The notes under the pieces are model-generated. The model worked only from the letters and a program-made list of their open reading frames with translations. It was not told the origin of the DNA and searched no databases. The translations under genes and the position numbers were made by a program. This document shows positions 1 through 7,388 of a stretch of DNA of 30,696 nucleotides, one piece after another. The number at the start of each line of letters is the position of its first letter. Within the stretch, counting starts at the first letter, position 1. Source of the stretch: Chloroflexota bacterium. GTDB taxonomy: Bacteria; Chloroflexota; Chloroflexia; Thermomicrobiales; JADLAZ01. The stretch lies in contig JADLAZ010000283.1 of NCBI GenBank assembly GCA_020849725.1, positions 1 to 30,696 of the forward strand, in the 5' to 3' direction.

Positions 1-637
1 CCTCGCGGATCTGGCGGAACGGCCGCAGCCCCTGCTCGATCTGCGCCGGTGTGATGTGCTGGCCGCCGGTCTCGTCAGCGAACTGGTCAAACGGCCAGAT
101 TTTCATTGCCGTGATGCCCATCGCCAGCAGTTCTCTTGCCAGGTCGCCGGCGCGGTCCTGATCTTGCCACTTGATCAGGTCCTCGAAGTCTCCTTGATGG
201 TCGCCAATGCCCCAACTGGTGCGGAAGGTAGACCCGGGCGCAGCCGTCGTGTAAATGTTGTAGCCGACGCCAGCACAGGTGTTGTAGATGCGGATGCGAT
301 CACGCACCGGCCCGCCCAGGCACTGGTAGACCGGCAGCCCGGCGCTCTGTCCGAACAGGTCCCACAGCGCCAGGTCGACGGCCGACAGGCCGCGCGCCTC
401 GGCGCCCATCGCGCGGTGGGTCATGCGGCCACTGAGGACGCTGTGGTGGCGCTCGACGGCGCGCGGGTCCTGCCCGATCAGGTAGCGTGCCGCCGCCTCG
501 TGGATGTAGGCATCGACCGCCGCCGGGCCAAAGAACGTCTCGCCCAGCCCAACCAGGCCGGCATCGGTCTGCACCTGGAGCCAGATCATGTTGGGGTAGG
601 TCGGGGTGGTGATTGTCTCGACGCTGGTGATCTTCAT
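1..637 (-). CDS. Enolase-superfamily (mandelate racemase/muconate lactonizing type) dehydratase or racemase, 3' end cut off
   Basis: The first 212 residues are visible; the gene runs off the left edge. The start is the ATG at 637, preceded by AAAGGAGACC, which overlaps the stop of the upstream permease. The capping-domain start (MKITSVETI) and the segment SAVDLALWDLFGQ (about residues 85-97) are typical of the mandelate racemase family. At residues 174-184 GITAMKIWPFD marks the end of the second barrel strand, with Lys179 in the place of the catalytic Lys and Trp181 two residues on. The metal-binding Asp/Glu/Glu and the His/Asp dyad lie outside the window. Family members dehydrate or epimerise sugar acids in the cytoplasm by removing the proton next to a carboxylate. 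As the last visible gene of the regulator-transporter unit, it probably acts on the imported compound. Substrate cannot be read from sequence. Confidence 0.88.
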   Translation of the reverse strand, partial: MKITSVETITTPTYPNMIWLQVQTDAGLVGLGETFFGPAAVDAYIHEAAARYLIGQDPRAVERHHSVLSGRMTHRAMGAEARGLSAVDLALWDLFGQSAGLPVYQCLGGPVRDRIRIYNTCAGVGYNIYTTAAPGSTFRTSWGIGDHQGDFEDLIKWQDQDRAGDLARELLAMGITAMKIWPFDQFADETGGQHITPAQIEQGLRPFRQIRE

Positions 638-649
638 GATTGGTCTCCT

Positions 650-1528
650 TTAGCCTTTGACTGCGCCGGCGGTCAGGCCATACAACAGGTAGCGTTGCAG
701 GAACAGGAACAGCAGGAGGATCGGCAGCGACGACACCGCCGATGCGGCCATGATCTGGCCCCAGGGCGTGCCGTATTCGCCGACGAACGAGGCCAACCCG
801 ACGGCGACGGTGCGCAGCTCCGGGTTGGAGTTCAGCGTGATCGCCAGCACCAGATCGTTCCAGGCCAGCACGAAGGCGAACATCGCCGTCACCGTCAGGC
901 CCGGCAGTGACAGCGGCAAGACGATGTGGCGCAGTACCCGCAGCCGCGTGCAGCCGTCAACCAGCGCCGCCTCCTCCAGCTCGATCGGAATCGTATCGAA
1001 GTAGCCCTTGAGCATCCAGATGGAGAACGGCAGCGCGAACGTGGCGTAGGAGACGATCAGCGCGATGTGCGTGTCGAGCAGGCCGGCCGCCTTGAACATC
1101 AGGTAGATCGGGATTACCAGCAGCGTACCTGGCAGCATTTGCGTGACCAGGATCAGCATGCCGGTCAAACCACGCCCACGGAAATTGAAGCGCGACAGCG
1201 CGTAGGCGCCGCTGGTGGCAGCGATCACGGCCAGCAGCGTCGTCGGCACACCGATGGCGACACTGTTGTACAGCCACACCGCCAGGCGACTCTTCTCGAA
1301 CACCTCCCGATAGGCGGTCGTATCGAGCGGCAGCGGCAGAAACGTCGGCGGATAGGTGAAGATGCCGGCCCAGGACTTAAGCGACGTGACGACCATCCAG
1401 TAGAACGGGAAGAGGTTCGCCAGGATGGTCACAACGATCATGATGTAGAAGACCGTGCGCCGGCTCAGCCGACGCGCGCGCATCGCGGTCGTCGCCGGCA
1501 CGGCCCTCGCCCTAGATGCGACGGCCAT
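650..1528 (-). CDS. Sugar ABC transporter permease, MalG/UgpE type
   Basis: A 292-residue inner-membrane protein with about six hydrophobic segments. The EAA loop is at about residues 185-205 (EEAALVDGC then an LPLSLPG end) and docks onto the ATPase subunit; this is the binding-protein-dependent permease signature. The start was placed at ATG 1528 because GGGAGGGAG sits just upstream and family members begin with a short basic tail before the first helix; an in-frame start at 1570 would lie deep in the upstream gene. It overlaps the MalF-type permease by 17 bases, so translation is probably coupled. Together the two permeases form the membrane channel for the substrate delivered by the lipoprotein at 2505-3908. 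No ATPase gene is present in the window. Confidence 0.93.
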   Translation of the reverse strand: MAVASRARAVPATTAMRARRLSRRTVFYIMIVVTILANLFPFYWMVVTSLKSWAGIFTYPPTFLPLPLDTTAYREVFEKSRLAVWLYNSVAIGVPTTLLAVIAATSGAYALSRFNFRGRGLTGMLILVTQMLPGTLLVIPIYLMFKAAGLLDTHIALIVSYATFALPFSIWMLKGYFDTIPIELEEAALVDGCTRLRVLRHIVLPLSLPGLTVTAMFAFVLAWNDLVLAITLNSNPELRTVAVGLASFVGEYGTPWGQIMAASAVSSLPILLLFLFLQRYLLYGLTAGAVKG

Positions 1529-2465
1529 CGCGCTCCCTCCCGTAGACGACCGGCAAATAGACGGCGGCAAAGGCGAAACACATCAGCATCACCAGCACGC
1601 CGGTGGCGGCGGCCAGGCCGAAGTCCAGGTACTTGAAGGCCTGGTCGTACACCTGCAGCACCAGTGTCTCCGTCGCGCGGCCCGGCCCACCGCCCGTCAG
1701 CACGTAGACGTAGGTGAACTCCTTGAAGGTCCACAGGCTCAGCATCAGCACGATGACGGCGCTGACCGGTCGCAGCCCTGGCACGGTGACGTAGCGGAAC
1801 TCACCGAGCGGGCCGGCGCCATCGATGCGCGCCGCCTCGTACAACTCACGCGGGATGCTCTGCAGGCCGGCTAGCAGCACCATCATCGCCAGCGGCACGT
1901 GCTTCCACACTGTCACAATGATGACCGCCGGCAGCGCCAGCAGTGGGTCGGACAACCACGACAGGTTGCCGGCGATGACGCCGATCCGCAGCAGGATGTA
2001 GTTGATGACGCCGAACTGCGGGTCGTACATCCACAGCCAGACGATGCTGGTCACGACCGGTGGCATCGCCCAGGGAGCGATGGCCAGCACCCGAGCCACG
2101 GCCCGCCCGCGGAACGTGGCTGTCAGCATGAGCGCCATCGCCAGGCCGATGACGTAGCTGCCGATGACGGCGGCGATGGAGTAGGCCAGCGACACCCACA
2201 GCGAGCGCCAAAACTCGGGCAGCGACAGCGCGGTGATGTAGTTGCGCAGGCCCACGAATGGCCGGTCCGGCGCCGCGCCGCCCTTGAGCAGGTTGCCCTC
2301 CTGGAAGCTTAGCAACGTCGCTTGAGCGATCGGATAGAGGATGACGATGCCGAGCGCCAGCAGGCTGGGCAGCAGCAGCCAGTATGGATAGAGGTCGAGG
2401 CGAGAGCGCGCGGCTGTGGGCGTGGCGGGCGCGGCCGGTTGCGCCGGCGCTCGGTCGACGATCAT
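1512..2465 (-). CDS. Sugar ABC transporter permease, MalF/UgpA type
   Basis: A 317-residue protein. It has a proline/alanine-rich cytoplasmic tail (about residues 1-22), a first membrane helix around YWLLLPSLLALGIVILYP, and about five more hydrophobic segments. The EAA loop lies at about residues 207-230 (ELYEAARIDGAGP). The start ATG at 2465 follows GAAGGAG at good spacing. It sits 39 bases downstream of the binding-protein gene and overlaps the MalG-type partner at its 3' end, so the three genes are one transcription unit. Its role is inward transport of a mono- or oligosaccharide, or given the neighbouring enzymes perhaps a sugar acid. The substrate is inferred only from context. Confidence 0.93.
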   Translation of the reverse strand: MIVDRAPAQPAAPATPTAARSRLDLYPYWLLLPSLLALGIVILYPIAQATLLSFQEGNLLKGGAAPDRPFVGLRNYITALSLPEFWRSLWVSLAYSIAAVIGSYVIGLAMALMLTATFRGRAVARVLAIAPWAMPPVVTSIVWLWMYDPQFGVINYILLRIGVIAGNLSWLSDPLLALPAVIIVTVWKHVPLAMMVLLAGLQSIPRELYEAARIDGAGPLGEFRYVTVPGLRPVSAVIVLMLSLWTFKEFTYVYVLTGGGPGRATETLVLQVYDQAFKYLDFGLAAATGVLVMLMCFAFAAVYLPVVYGRERDGRRI

Positions 2466-2504
2466 CGTTGCTCCTTCACGCGAGCGTGCCGGCCGGCGAG
2501 ATCG

Positions 2505-3908
2505 CTATTTCAGATTATCTTTGACCAGCTTCTCAAGCTCAGCCTGAATCTCGTCCAGCACCGCCTTGACCGGCCGGTTCTTGGAGTACATCTCGGCCGT
2601 CTTGGACTGGATGACCTTGGTGTACTGGGCGTTGAACAGGTCCCAGCCCGGCGCGATGTTGGTGACCGCCGTCGGCATGGCGTCGAGGAACGGCTGGTAC
2701 CAGGGATTCTTGGCCAGGTAGTCAGCATAGTCAACATCTTTGACCCGGCCGGAGTTGATGCCGCTCTCGACGGTCATCGCCTTTTGCCACTGCGGCTGGC
2801 TGATGAAGTTGAGATACTTGCCGGCCGCCTCCTTGTTGGCCGCTGCCTTGGCCATGATGATAATCTGCGGGCCGCCGGTCGTCTTGCCGCTGGGTAGCGG
2901 GATCTTGGCTGAGGCCAGCCCTTCGATCGGGTTCGGCGACATGCCCGGGAACCACGGCCCGTCCCACCAGATAGCGCTCTTCTGCTCCCAGAACATCGGC
3001 CGCAGCACAGGGTTGTTCTGGTTGGTTGGCGTCACGCCGGCGTCGACCAGCCCCTTCATCGCTTCATAGGCCTCGACGTTCTTGGCGCTGTTGGCCATCA
3101 CCTCCTTGTCCTTGCCCCACAGCGTGCCATGGCCAACCAGGAAGCGGCCGATCGGCTCGCCGATCTGCACCTGATCGGCCGTCGGAATGCCCATGCCATA
3201 CTGATTGGGCGCCTTGGTCAGCTTCTTAGCCACGTCGAGCAACTCCGCGTAGGTTGTCGGCGCCTTCAAGCCCGCCGCGTCGAACAGCTTCTTGTTGTAG
3301 AACATAGCTGACGACGTGATACCGCACAGGTAGGCGATCGTCTTGCCGTCGCGGATGAACTCGTCTTTCTGAATTGGGTAGAAGGTATCCGTGAACAGCT
3401 TGACGTCGGCCACGGCGTCGAGCGGCGCCAGCGCGCCCATCGCCAGATACTGATCGATCGCGTTGTAGCGCGCGTAATACAGCTCGGTCGTCGTGCCGCT
3501 GGCCAGTTCGGTGATCATCTTGTCCCAGTACTGGGTCGAGGGGATCGACTTGCGGCCGATCTTGATGCCGGTCTCTTGCTCGAAGGCATCGCCCGGCACC
3601 GTCCAGCGGCGTGACAGGCCGACACCGTGGCCCTCCCACTCGTACTGGAAGAAGGTGAACGAGCCGCCACTCCCGCTGGCGGCCGGCTTGGCGGCGGCCG
3701 GCGCCGTCGTGGGGGCAGCGGCTGGGGCCGTCGGCGGCGCCGCCAGAGCGGTCGTCGGGGCGGCCGCGGCTGGCTTGGTCGGCTCGGCGGCCTTCGGCGC
3801 CACCGTAGGGCTGGCTGGCGCGCCGCCGCACGCCTGCAGCAAGCCGATGCCGGCGGTCAGACCAAGCGTACTGAACAGCGTGCGTCGACTGATCACGCGT
3901 GCCATCAT
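2505..3908 (-). CDS. Sugar ABC transporter substrate-binding lipoprotein with Tat-type signal
   Basis: A 467-residue family 1 extracellular solute-binding protein. The N-terminus carries a twin-arginine motif (ISRRTLF, residues 6-12), a short hydrophobic stretch and a lipobox LQAC with Cys27 as the lipidated residue, so it is probably exported folded and anchored outside. Residues about 28-80 are a low-complexity Ala/Pro/Thr linker of the kind common in Chloroflexota lipoproteins. The rest has typical binding-protein segments such as AMFYNKKLFDAAGL and the C-terminal helices. Two adjacent ATG codons (3908 and 3905) follow AGGAGG; the second has the better spacing (7 bases). Residues upstream in the longer frame to 4226 overlap the GntR gene and are not part of it. 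It lies between the regulator and the two permeases. Confidence 0.93.
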   Translation of the reverse strand: MMARVISRRTLFSTLGLTAGIGLLQACGGAPASPTVAPKAAEPTKPAAAAPTTALAAPPTAPAAAPTTAPAAAKPAASGSGGSFTFFQYEWEGHGVGLSRRWTVPGDAFEQETGIKIGRKSIPSTQYWDKMITELASGTTTELYYARYNAIDQYLAMGALAPLDAVADVKLFTDTFYPIQKDEFIRDGKTIAYLCGITSSAMFYNKKLFDAAGLKAPTTYAELLDVAKKLTKAPNQYGMGIPTADQVQIGEPIGRFLVGHGTLWGKDKEVMANSAKNVEAYEAMKGLVDAGVTPTNQNNPVLRPMFWEQKSAIWWDGPWFPGMSPNPIEGLASAKIPLPSGKTTGGPQIIIMAKAAANKEAAGKYLNFISQPQWQKAMTVESGINSGRVKDVDYADYLAKNPWYQPFLDAMPTAVTNIAPGWDLFNAQYTKVIQSKTAEMYSKNRPVKAVLDEIQAELEKLVKDNLK

Positions 3909-3982
3909 CGGTCCTCCTATGGTCGATGTGCCGCCCGTCGTCACGACCGGCCGTCCAATGGATGTCGTCCACGTCCCGGGCG

Positions 3983-4717
3983 CTAGAACAGATCGCTGGC
4001 CCGTACCTCCATCTCGAACTGCGCGACGTGATCGCGCATGGCGGCGCGCGCGACCGTCACATCGCCGTCGACGATCGCCTGCCAGACCGCCTCGTGGCCG
4101 GCCTGAGACTGCTCGACGTGGCTGTCGCGCCGATCGGTGATCTGCCCGCGGAGCTGGAACAGCGTGTCGACCACCGGCAGCACGGTCTTGCGCAGGAGTG
4201 GATTGTGGGCCGCACGGAAGACACAATCGTGGAACGCGATGTCCGATTGGCCAAAGGCGCCAGTCTCACTCAGCGTGGCGCGCAAGAGCGCAATCGCCGC
4301 GGACAAGCCGGCAAGATCGCCGGCTGTGCGGCGCGCTGCCGCCAGGCCAGCCAACTCGACTTCGAGCAGGCGACGCGCTTCCAACACATCGTCGAGAACC
4401 CGCGCATCCCGGCTCACTTGCACCTGGGCGAACAAGATCCGCGGATCGAGCCGATCCCACTCGTCGGCTGGCTGGACCCAGACGCCGCTGCCATGCTTGA
4501 CGCGCACCAGGCCCTTGGCGGCGAGCAGCCGAGTCGCCTCGCGCAGCACGGTCCGGCTGACGCCGAAGTGTGCCGCCAGCACAACCTCGTTCGGCAGTGT
4601 CGCCCCGGCCGGCAATGCACCGCCGACGATCTGCCGGAGCAGTTGGTCAACCACCGCCTCATGGAGGCGGCGGGCATTCACCGGCACACCGGTCACCATC
4701 GGCGTGTCCGCCATCAC
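3983..4717 (-). CDS. GntR-family regulator, FadR/FCD subgroup
   Basis: A 244-residue DNA-binding regulator. The winged helix-turn-helix at about residues 15-80 includes LPNEVVLAAHFGVSRTVLRE and the wing GLVRVKHGSGVWV. The FCD ligand domain (about 100-235) has the expected metal-site residues Asp159, His163, His208 and His230. Such sites usually bind a carboxylate ligand through the metal, which fits the sugar-acid enzymes nearby. The start is either GTG 4717 or the next codon, ATG 4714; GGAG upstream spaces best with the GTG. It heads the leftward unit containing the transporter and the first enolase-type gene, and 74 bases separate it from the binding-protein gene. It most likely represses this unit, and perhaps the 4807-7190 pair, until the substrate is present. 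Confidence 0.93.
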   Translation of the reverse strand: MMADTPMVTGVPVNARRLHEAVVDQLLRQIVGGALPAGATLPNEVVLAAHFGVSRTVLREATRLLAAKGLVRVKHGSGVWVQPADEWDRLDPRILFAQVQVSRDARVLDDVLEARRLLEVELAGLAAARRTAGDLAGLSAAIALLRATLSETGAFGQSDIAFHDCVFRAAHNPLLRKTVLPVVDTLFQLRGQITDRRDSHVEQSQAGHEAVWQAIVDGDVTVARAAMRDHVAQFEMEVRASDLF

Positions 4718-4760
4718 CCATCCACTCCGGTCATCCAGTCATCAGAGGAGTCATGGAAGT

Positions 4761-4789
4761 ACTATACATCCCCCTGCCTCTCGGAACAA
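4761..4789 (-). promoter_or_regulatory. Candidate sigma-70 promoter for the GntR/transporter unit
   Basis: Reading leftward, TTGTTC (complement of 4784-4789) is followed after exactly 17 bases by TATAGT (complement of 4761-4766), a 5/6 match to the -10 consensus. The start codon is about 45 bases further on. The short symmetric GTATAGTAC covering the -10 could be part of an operator for the FCD regulator, but that is a guess. Confidence 0.55.
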
Positions 4790-4806
4790 GGGCCCGTCGC
4801 CCCCGC

Positions 4807-5991
4807 TCAGTCGTCGACGGGCGGCGTCTCGTACAGCACCTGGCCGGCGACCTCGATGCGCACCGGCACGAGGTAGCGCCGGATCGCCACTGGGTCCGGC
4901 AGCAGGCCGAGGCCGGGGCCGGGCGACGGGCGCAGGCGGCCATCGGTGTTGGGAAGGAGCCGCTCGCCGGTCAACTCGCGACCGAGTGCGCTCGGCTCGG
5001 CCGGGAACTCGCACAGGTCGGCCTCGGGCCAATCCCAGAAGGGCGCCAGCGATGCCGCCAGCGCCAGCGACGAGGTGAAGGTGTGGTTGACGTAGATGAC
5101 GCCGCGCGCCCGCGCATAGTCAACGACCTGCCGCGCCGTCGTCAGGCCGCCGATAATGCCGGCGTCGATTTGGATGTAGTCGACGCGGCCATGGTCGATG
5201 ATCTGGCGAGCGGCGTCGAACGACGACGCGGCCTCGCCACCGGCCATCGGCACGGCCTCCGGGTAGCCGGCCAGCGCGGCGTAGGCGTGCAGCGCGCCGG
5301 CCGCGAACGGCTCTTCCAGCCAGCGCGCCCGGTGCGCCCGCAAGCTGGCCAGGCGCTGGACGGCGGCGGCGACATCGTCGCCCCAGACGGTGCCGGCATC
5401 GATCAGCAGATCGGCATCCGGGCCGAGACCGGCTCGCGCGGCGGCGACGTGGGCGTCGTCGACGGCGGCTGATCCATGACCGTACGGCCCCCAGCCGAAC
5501 TTGGCGGCAGTGAATCCCTGGGCGCGGCACCGGGCAGCGCGCGCGCCGGTCTCGTCCGGCGTCTCGCCAAACAGCACCGACGCATAGGGCCGTTTCGGCT
5601 GCGGTTCGCCATCGCTCAGCAGCGCGTGGACCGGCACGCCGCGCCGCCGCGCCAGCGCGTCCCACAGTGCCACGTCGACGCCCGACAGCGTGTGATCGGC
5701 CTGTGGCAACAGAAAGCACAGCGCACGCACGCGCGCATTGATGCGGTGGATGTCGGCCGGCGCGTTCAGCGGTTGGCCCAGCACGCCGTCGCGCACTGGA
5801 TGGCAGGCCGAGTGCGACAGCGGGCAGCACCAGGCGGCGATGCTCGGCAGCGGCGCGGCCTCGCACTCGCCCCAGCCCTCGACGCCACCGGCGCGCACGC
5901 GCACCAGCAGGGCATCCTGGCTGCCGTCCCCGATGTCCTGCACGACCGCCAGCCGCAGGTAGAAGAAATCCACCGCCTCGACTGTGGCCAT
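4807..5991 (-). CDS. Enolase-superfamily sugar-acid dehydratase candidate, mandelate racemase subgroup
   Basis: A 394-residue protein starting at ATG 5991 behind AAGGAG; the frame extends upstream only through the repeat hairpin and the antisense of the next gene. Expected catalytic positions are present: Lys164 (TAAKFGWGP) at the end of barrel strand 2, metal ligands Asp198 (LLIDAG), Glu226 or 227 (WLEEPF) and Glu253 (AGGEA), and the His/Asp dyad Asp276 (IQIDAG) and His303 (VNHTF). The usual second Lys of the KxK motif is Gly166, so a base on one face is missing, as in several dehydratases. It is cytoplasmic. It is the second gene of a leftward pair with another enolase-type enzyme, and its stop lies just before the regulator's promoter. 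Substrate is unknown. Confidence 0.9.
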   Translation of the reverse strand: MATVEAVDFFYLRLAVVQDIGDGSQDALLVRVRAGGVEGWGECEAAPLPSIAAWCCPLSHSACHPVRDGVLGQPLNAPADIHRINARVRALCFLLPQADHTLSGVDVALWDALARRRGVPVHALLSDGEPQPKRPYASVLFGETPDETGARAARCRAQGFTAAKFGWGPYGHGSAAVDDAHVAAARAGLGPDADLLIDAGTVWGDDVAAAVQRLASLRAHRARWLEEPFAAGALHAYAALAGYPEAVPMAGGEAASSFDAARQIIDHGRVDYIQIDAGIIGGLTTARQVVDYARARGVIYVNHTFTSSLALAASLAPFWDWPEADLCEFPAEPSALGRELTGERLLPNTDGRLRPSPGPGLGLLPDPVAIRRYLVPVRIEVAGQVLYETPPVDD

Positions 5992-6007
5992 ACCCGCTCC
6001 TTCTATC

Positions 6008-6062
6008 GAGTGATGAGTGATGAGTGATGAGTGATGAGGGCCATACTCATCACTCATCACTC
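6008..6062. repeat. Heptanucleotide tandem repeat forming a perfect 17-bp hairpin
   Basis: Four tandem copies of TGATGAG (6011-6038) are followed by a 7-base loop (6039-6045) and then the reverse complement of the last 17 bases (6046-6062, CTCATCACTCATCACTC). The stem is perfect over 17 bp. It fills the spacer between two same-strand enolase-type genes. It begins 6 bases after the stop of the upstream one (6069) and ends 4 bases before the ribosome-binding site of the downstream one. There is no T-run, so it is not a standard terminator. It may stabilise or attenuate the transcript, or be a mobile repeat. Confidence 0.9.
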
Positions 6063-6068
6063 GCTTCT

Positions 6069-7190
6069 CTAAGCGTCGAGCCGATACCGTGCCAGCATGT
6101 CCGGGTTGATCGTGACGCCGAGGCCGGGGCCGGTCGGCACAGCGAAGGCGCCGTCCGGGCCGAGCGTCAGCGGCTCGGTAAAGAACATCTCCCGCAGCGG
6201 GTTCGGCATCGTCGTCGTCTCCAGCGGCGGCGCCTCTGGGACCATCGAGCCGTCGCGCCAGGGCGCCTGGTTGGCCAGCACGTGCAGCGTGGCGACGTGG
6301 ATGAGGGCCGAGTTCCAGACGTGCCAGGTCGGCATAATGCCCCAGAGCTGGGCGATGAGCGGCAGGTGGCGGGCAACGGTCAGGCCACCGGCGCCGGCCA
6401 CGTCTGGCTGGCTGATGTCGACTGCTCGCGCCTGGCACAGCGCCTGGACATCGGCAGCTGACTGCGCGCCTTCGCCGCCGGCTACGCCGATATCCAGCAC
6501 CTGGCAGAGCTGGGCGTAGCCGGCCGGGTCGTGGCGCGGCAGCGGTTCCTCGAACCAGCGGTAGTCGAGCTCCTCCAGCAGCCGGCCGACGGATACAGCC
6601 AGCGGCAGGTCGTAGGTCTGGTTGGCGTCGGCCATCAGGTCCATGTCGGGGCCGGCGGCAGCACGGGCGGCGCGCAGGTAGCCGGCGTCCTCTCTTGGCT
6701 CGCGACCGCCGATCTTCAGCTTCAGGCCGCCGAAGCCGGCGGCGCGCGCGCTGGCGACCAATTCGGTCAGCTCGCCGGTCAGGTCTGTCGTCTCGGAATA
6801 GTTGTGCAGCGAGGCGTAGGCCGGCACCCGCTCGCGACGCAACCCACCGAGCATCGCCACAATCGATCGGCCCTGGAGCTGACCGTTCAGGTCCCAGAGC
6901 GCGATGTCGATCGCGCCGAGCAGCCCGCCGCCGATGTTGACCTGGCGCAGGCGGGCATGAGTGGCGTCGATGTGCGTTTCGTCACGGCCGACCAGCAGCG
7001 GCGCGATCGTGCGGCGCACCTGCACCGCACCAGCGACGGCCGCGCCTCCCTCCCCCCAACCGACCGCGCCATCGTGATTGGTGATCTTGACCAGCAGGTG
7101 CTGCCGCACTGCTTGCAGGCCACGGCCGTCACCGACGGGACGCGGCAGCGTGCAACTGACCGGGAATGCCTCGACACGCTCGATAGTCAT
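6069..7190 (-). CDS. Enolase-superfamily enzyme (mandelate racemase/muconate lactonizing type) with KxK motif
   Basis: A 373-residue protein from ATG 7190 (MTIERVEAFPV), with a modest AAGGGA upstream. Motifs: GGLKLKIGG with Lys157 and Lys159, metal ligands Asp188 (LMADANQTY), Glu214 or 215 (WFEEPL) and Glu240 (AGGEG), then Asp263 (QPDVAG) and His290 (PTWHVW) as the likely dyad. With both lysines and the dyad it could take or give protons on either face, so racemase or dehydratase activity on an acid sugar is possible. It is the first gene of a leftward pair with the enolase-type gene at 4807-5991, separated by the heptamer hairpin, and is divergent from a 2-hydroxyacid dehydrogenase 198 bases away. 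The longer reading frame to 7664 lies antisense to that dehydrogenase and is not credible. Confidence 0.9.
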   Translation of the reverse strand: MTIERVEAFPVSCTLPRPVGDGRGLQAVRQHLLVKITNHDGAVGWGEGGAAVAGAVQVRRTIAPLLVGRDETHIDATHARLRQVNIGGGLLGAIDIALWDLNGQLQGRSIVAMLGGLRRERVPAYASLHNYSETTDLTGELTELVASARAAGFGGLKLKIGGREPREDAGYLRAARAAAGPDMDLMADANQTYDLPLAVSVGRLLEELDYRWFEEPLPRHDPAGYAQLCQVLDIGVAGGEGAQSAADVQALCQARAVDISQPDVAGAGGLTVARHLPLIAQLWGIMPTWHVWNSALIHVATLHVLANQAPWRDGSMVPEAPPLETTTMPNPLREMFFTEPLTLGPDGAFAVPTGPGLGVTINPDMLARYRLDA

Positions 7191-7321
7191 AGTGGTCCCT
7201 TTCGTGGCTCGGGCCGCGCCCAAAGACCGCCGGCGGCGCTTCGACGTAGCACGGCGGGGTGACAAGGGCCATGGTGCCACGGCGCGCGCCGGCCGGCAAC
7301 GCCACGCGCCACACGCCCTTG

Positions 7322-7330
7322 TGGTATCGT
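7322..7330 (+). promoter_or_regulatory. Possible extended -10 element before the 2-hydroxyacid dehydrogenase
   Basis: TGGTATCGT fits an extended -10 (TGn plus TATnnT) about 60 bases before the start codon at 7389. No convincing -35 is seen at the right distance in this very GC-rich spacer (7191-7388), which must also hold the promoter of the opposing enolase-type pair. Confidence 0.25.
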
Positions 7331-7388
7331 CGCCCGACCCGTGGCGCGCCGGCGCCGGCGGGAGGAAGCGCGCGAGGGAGGCAGTCCG

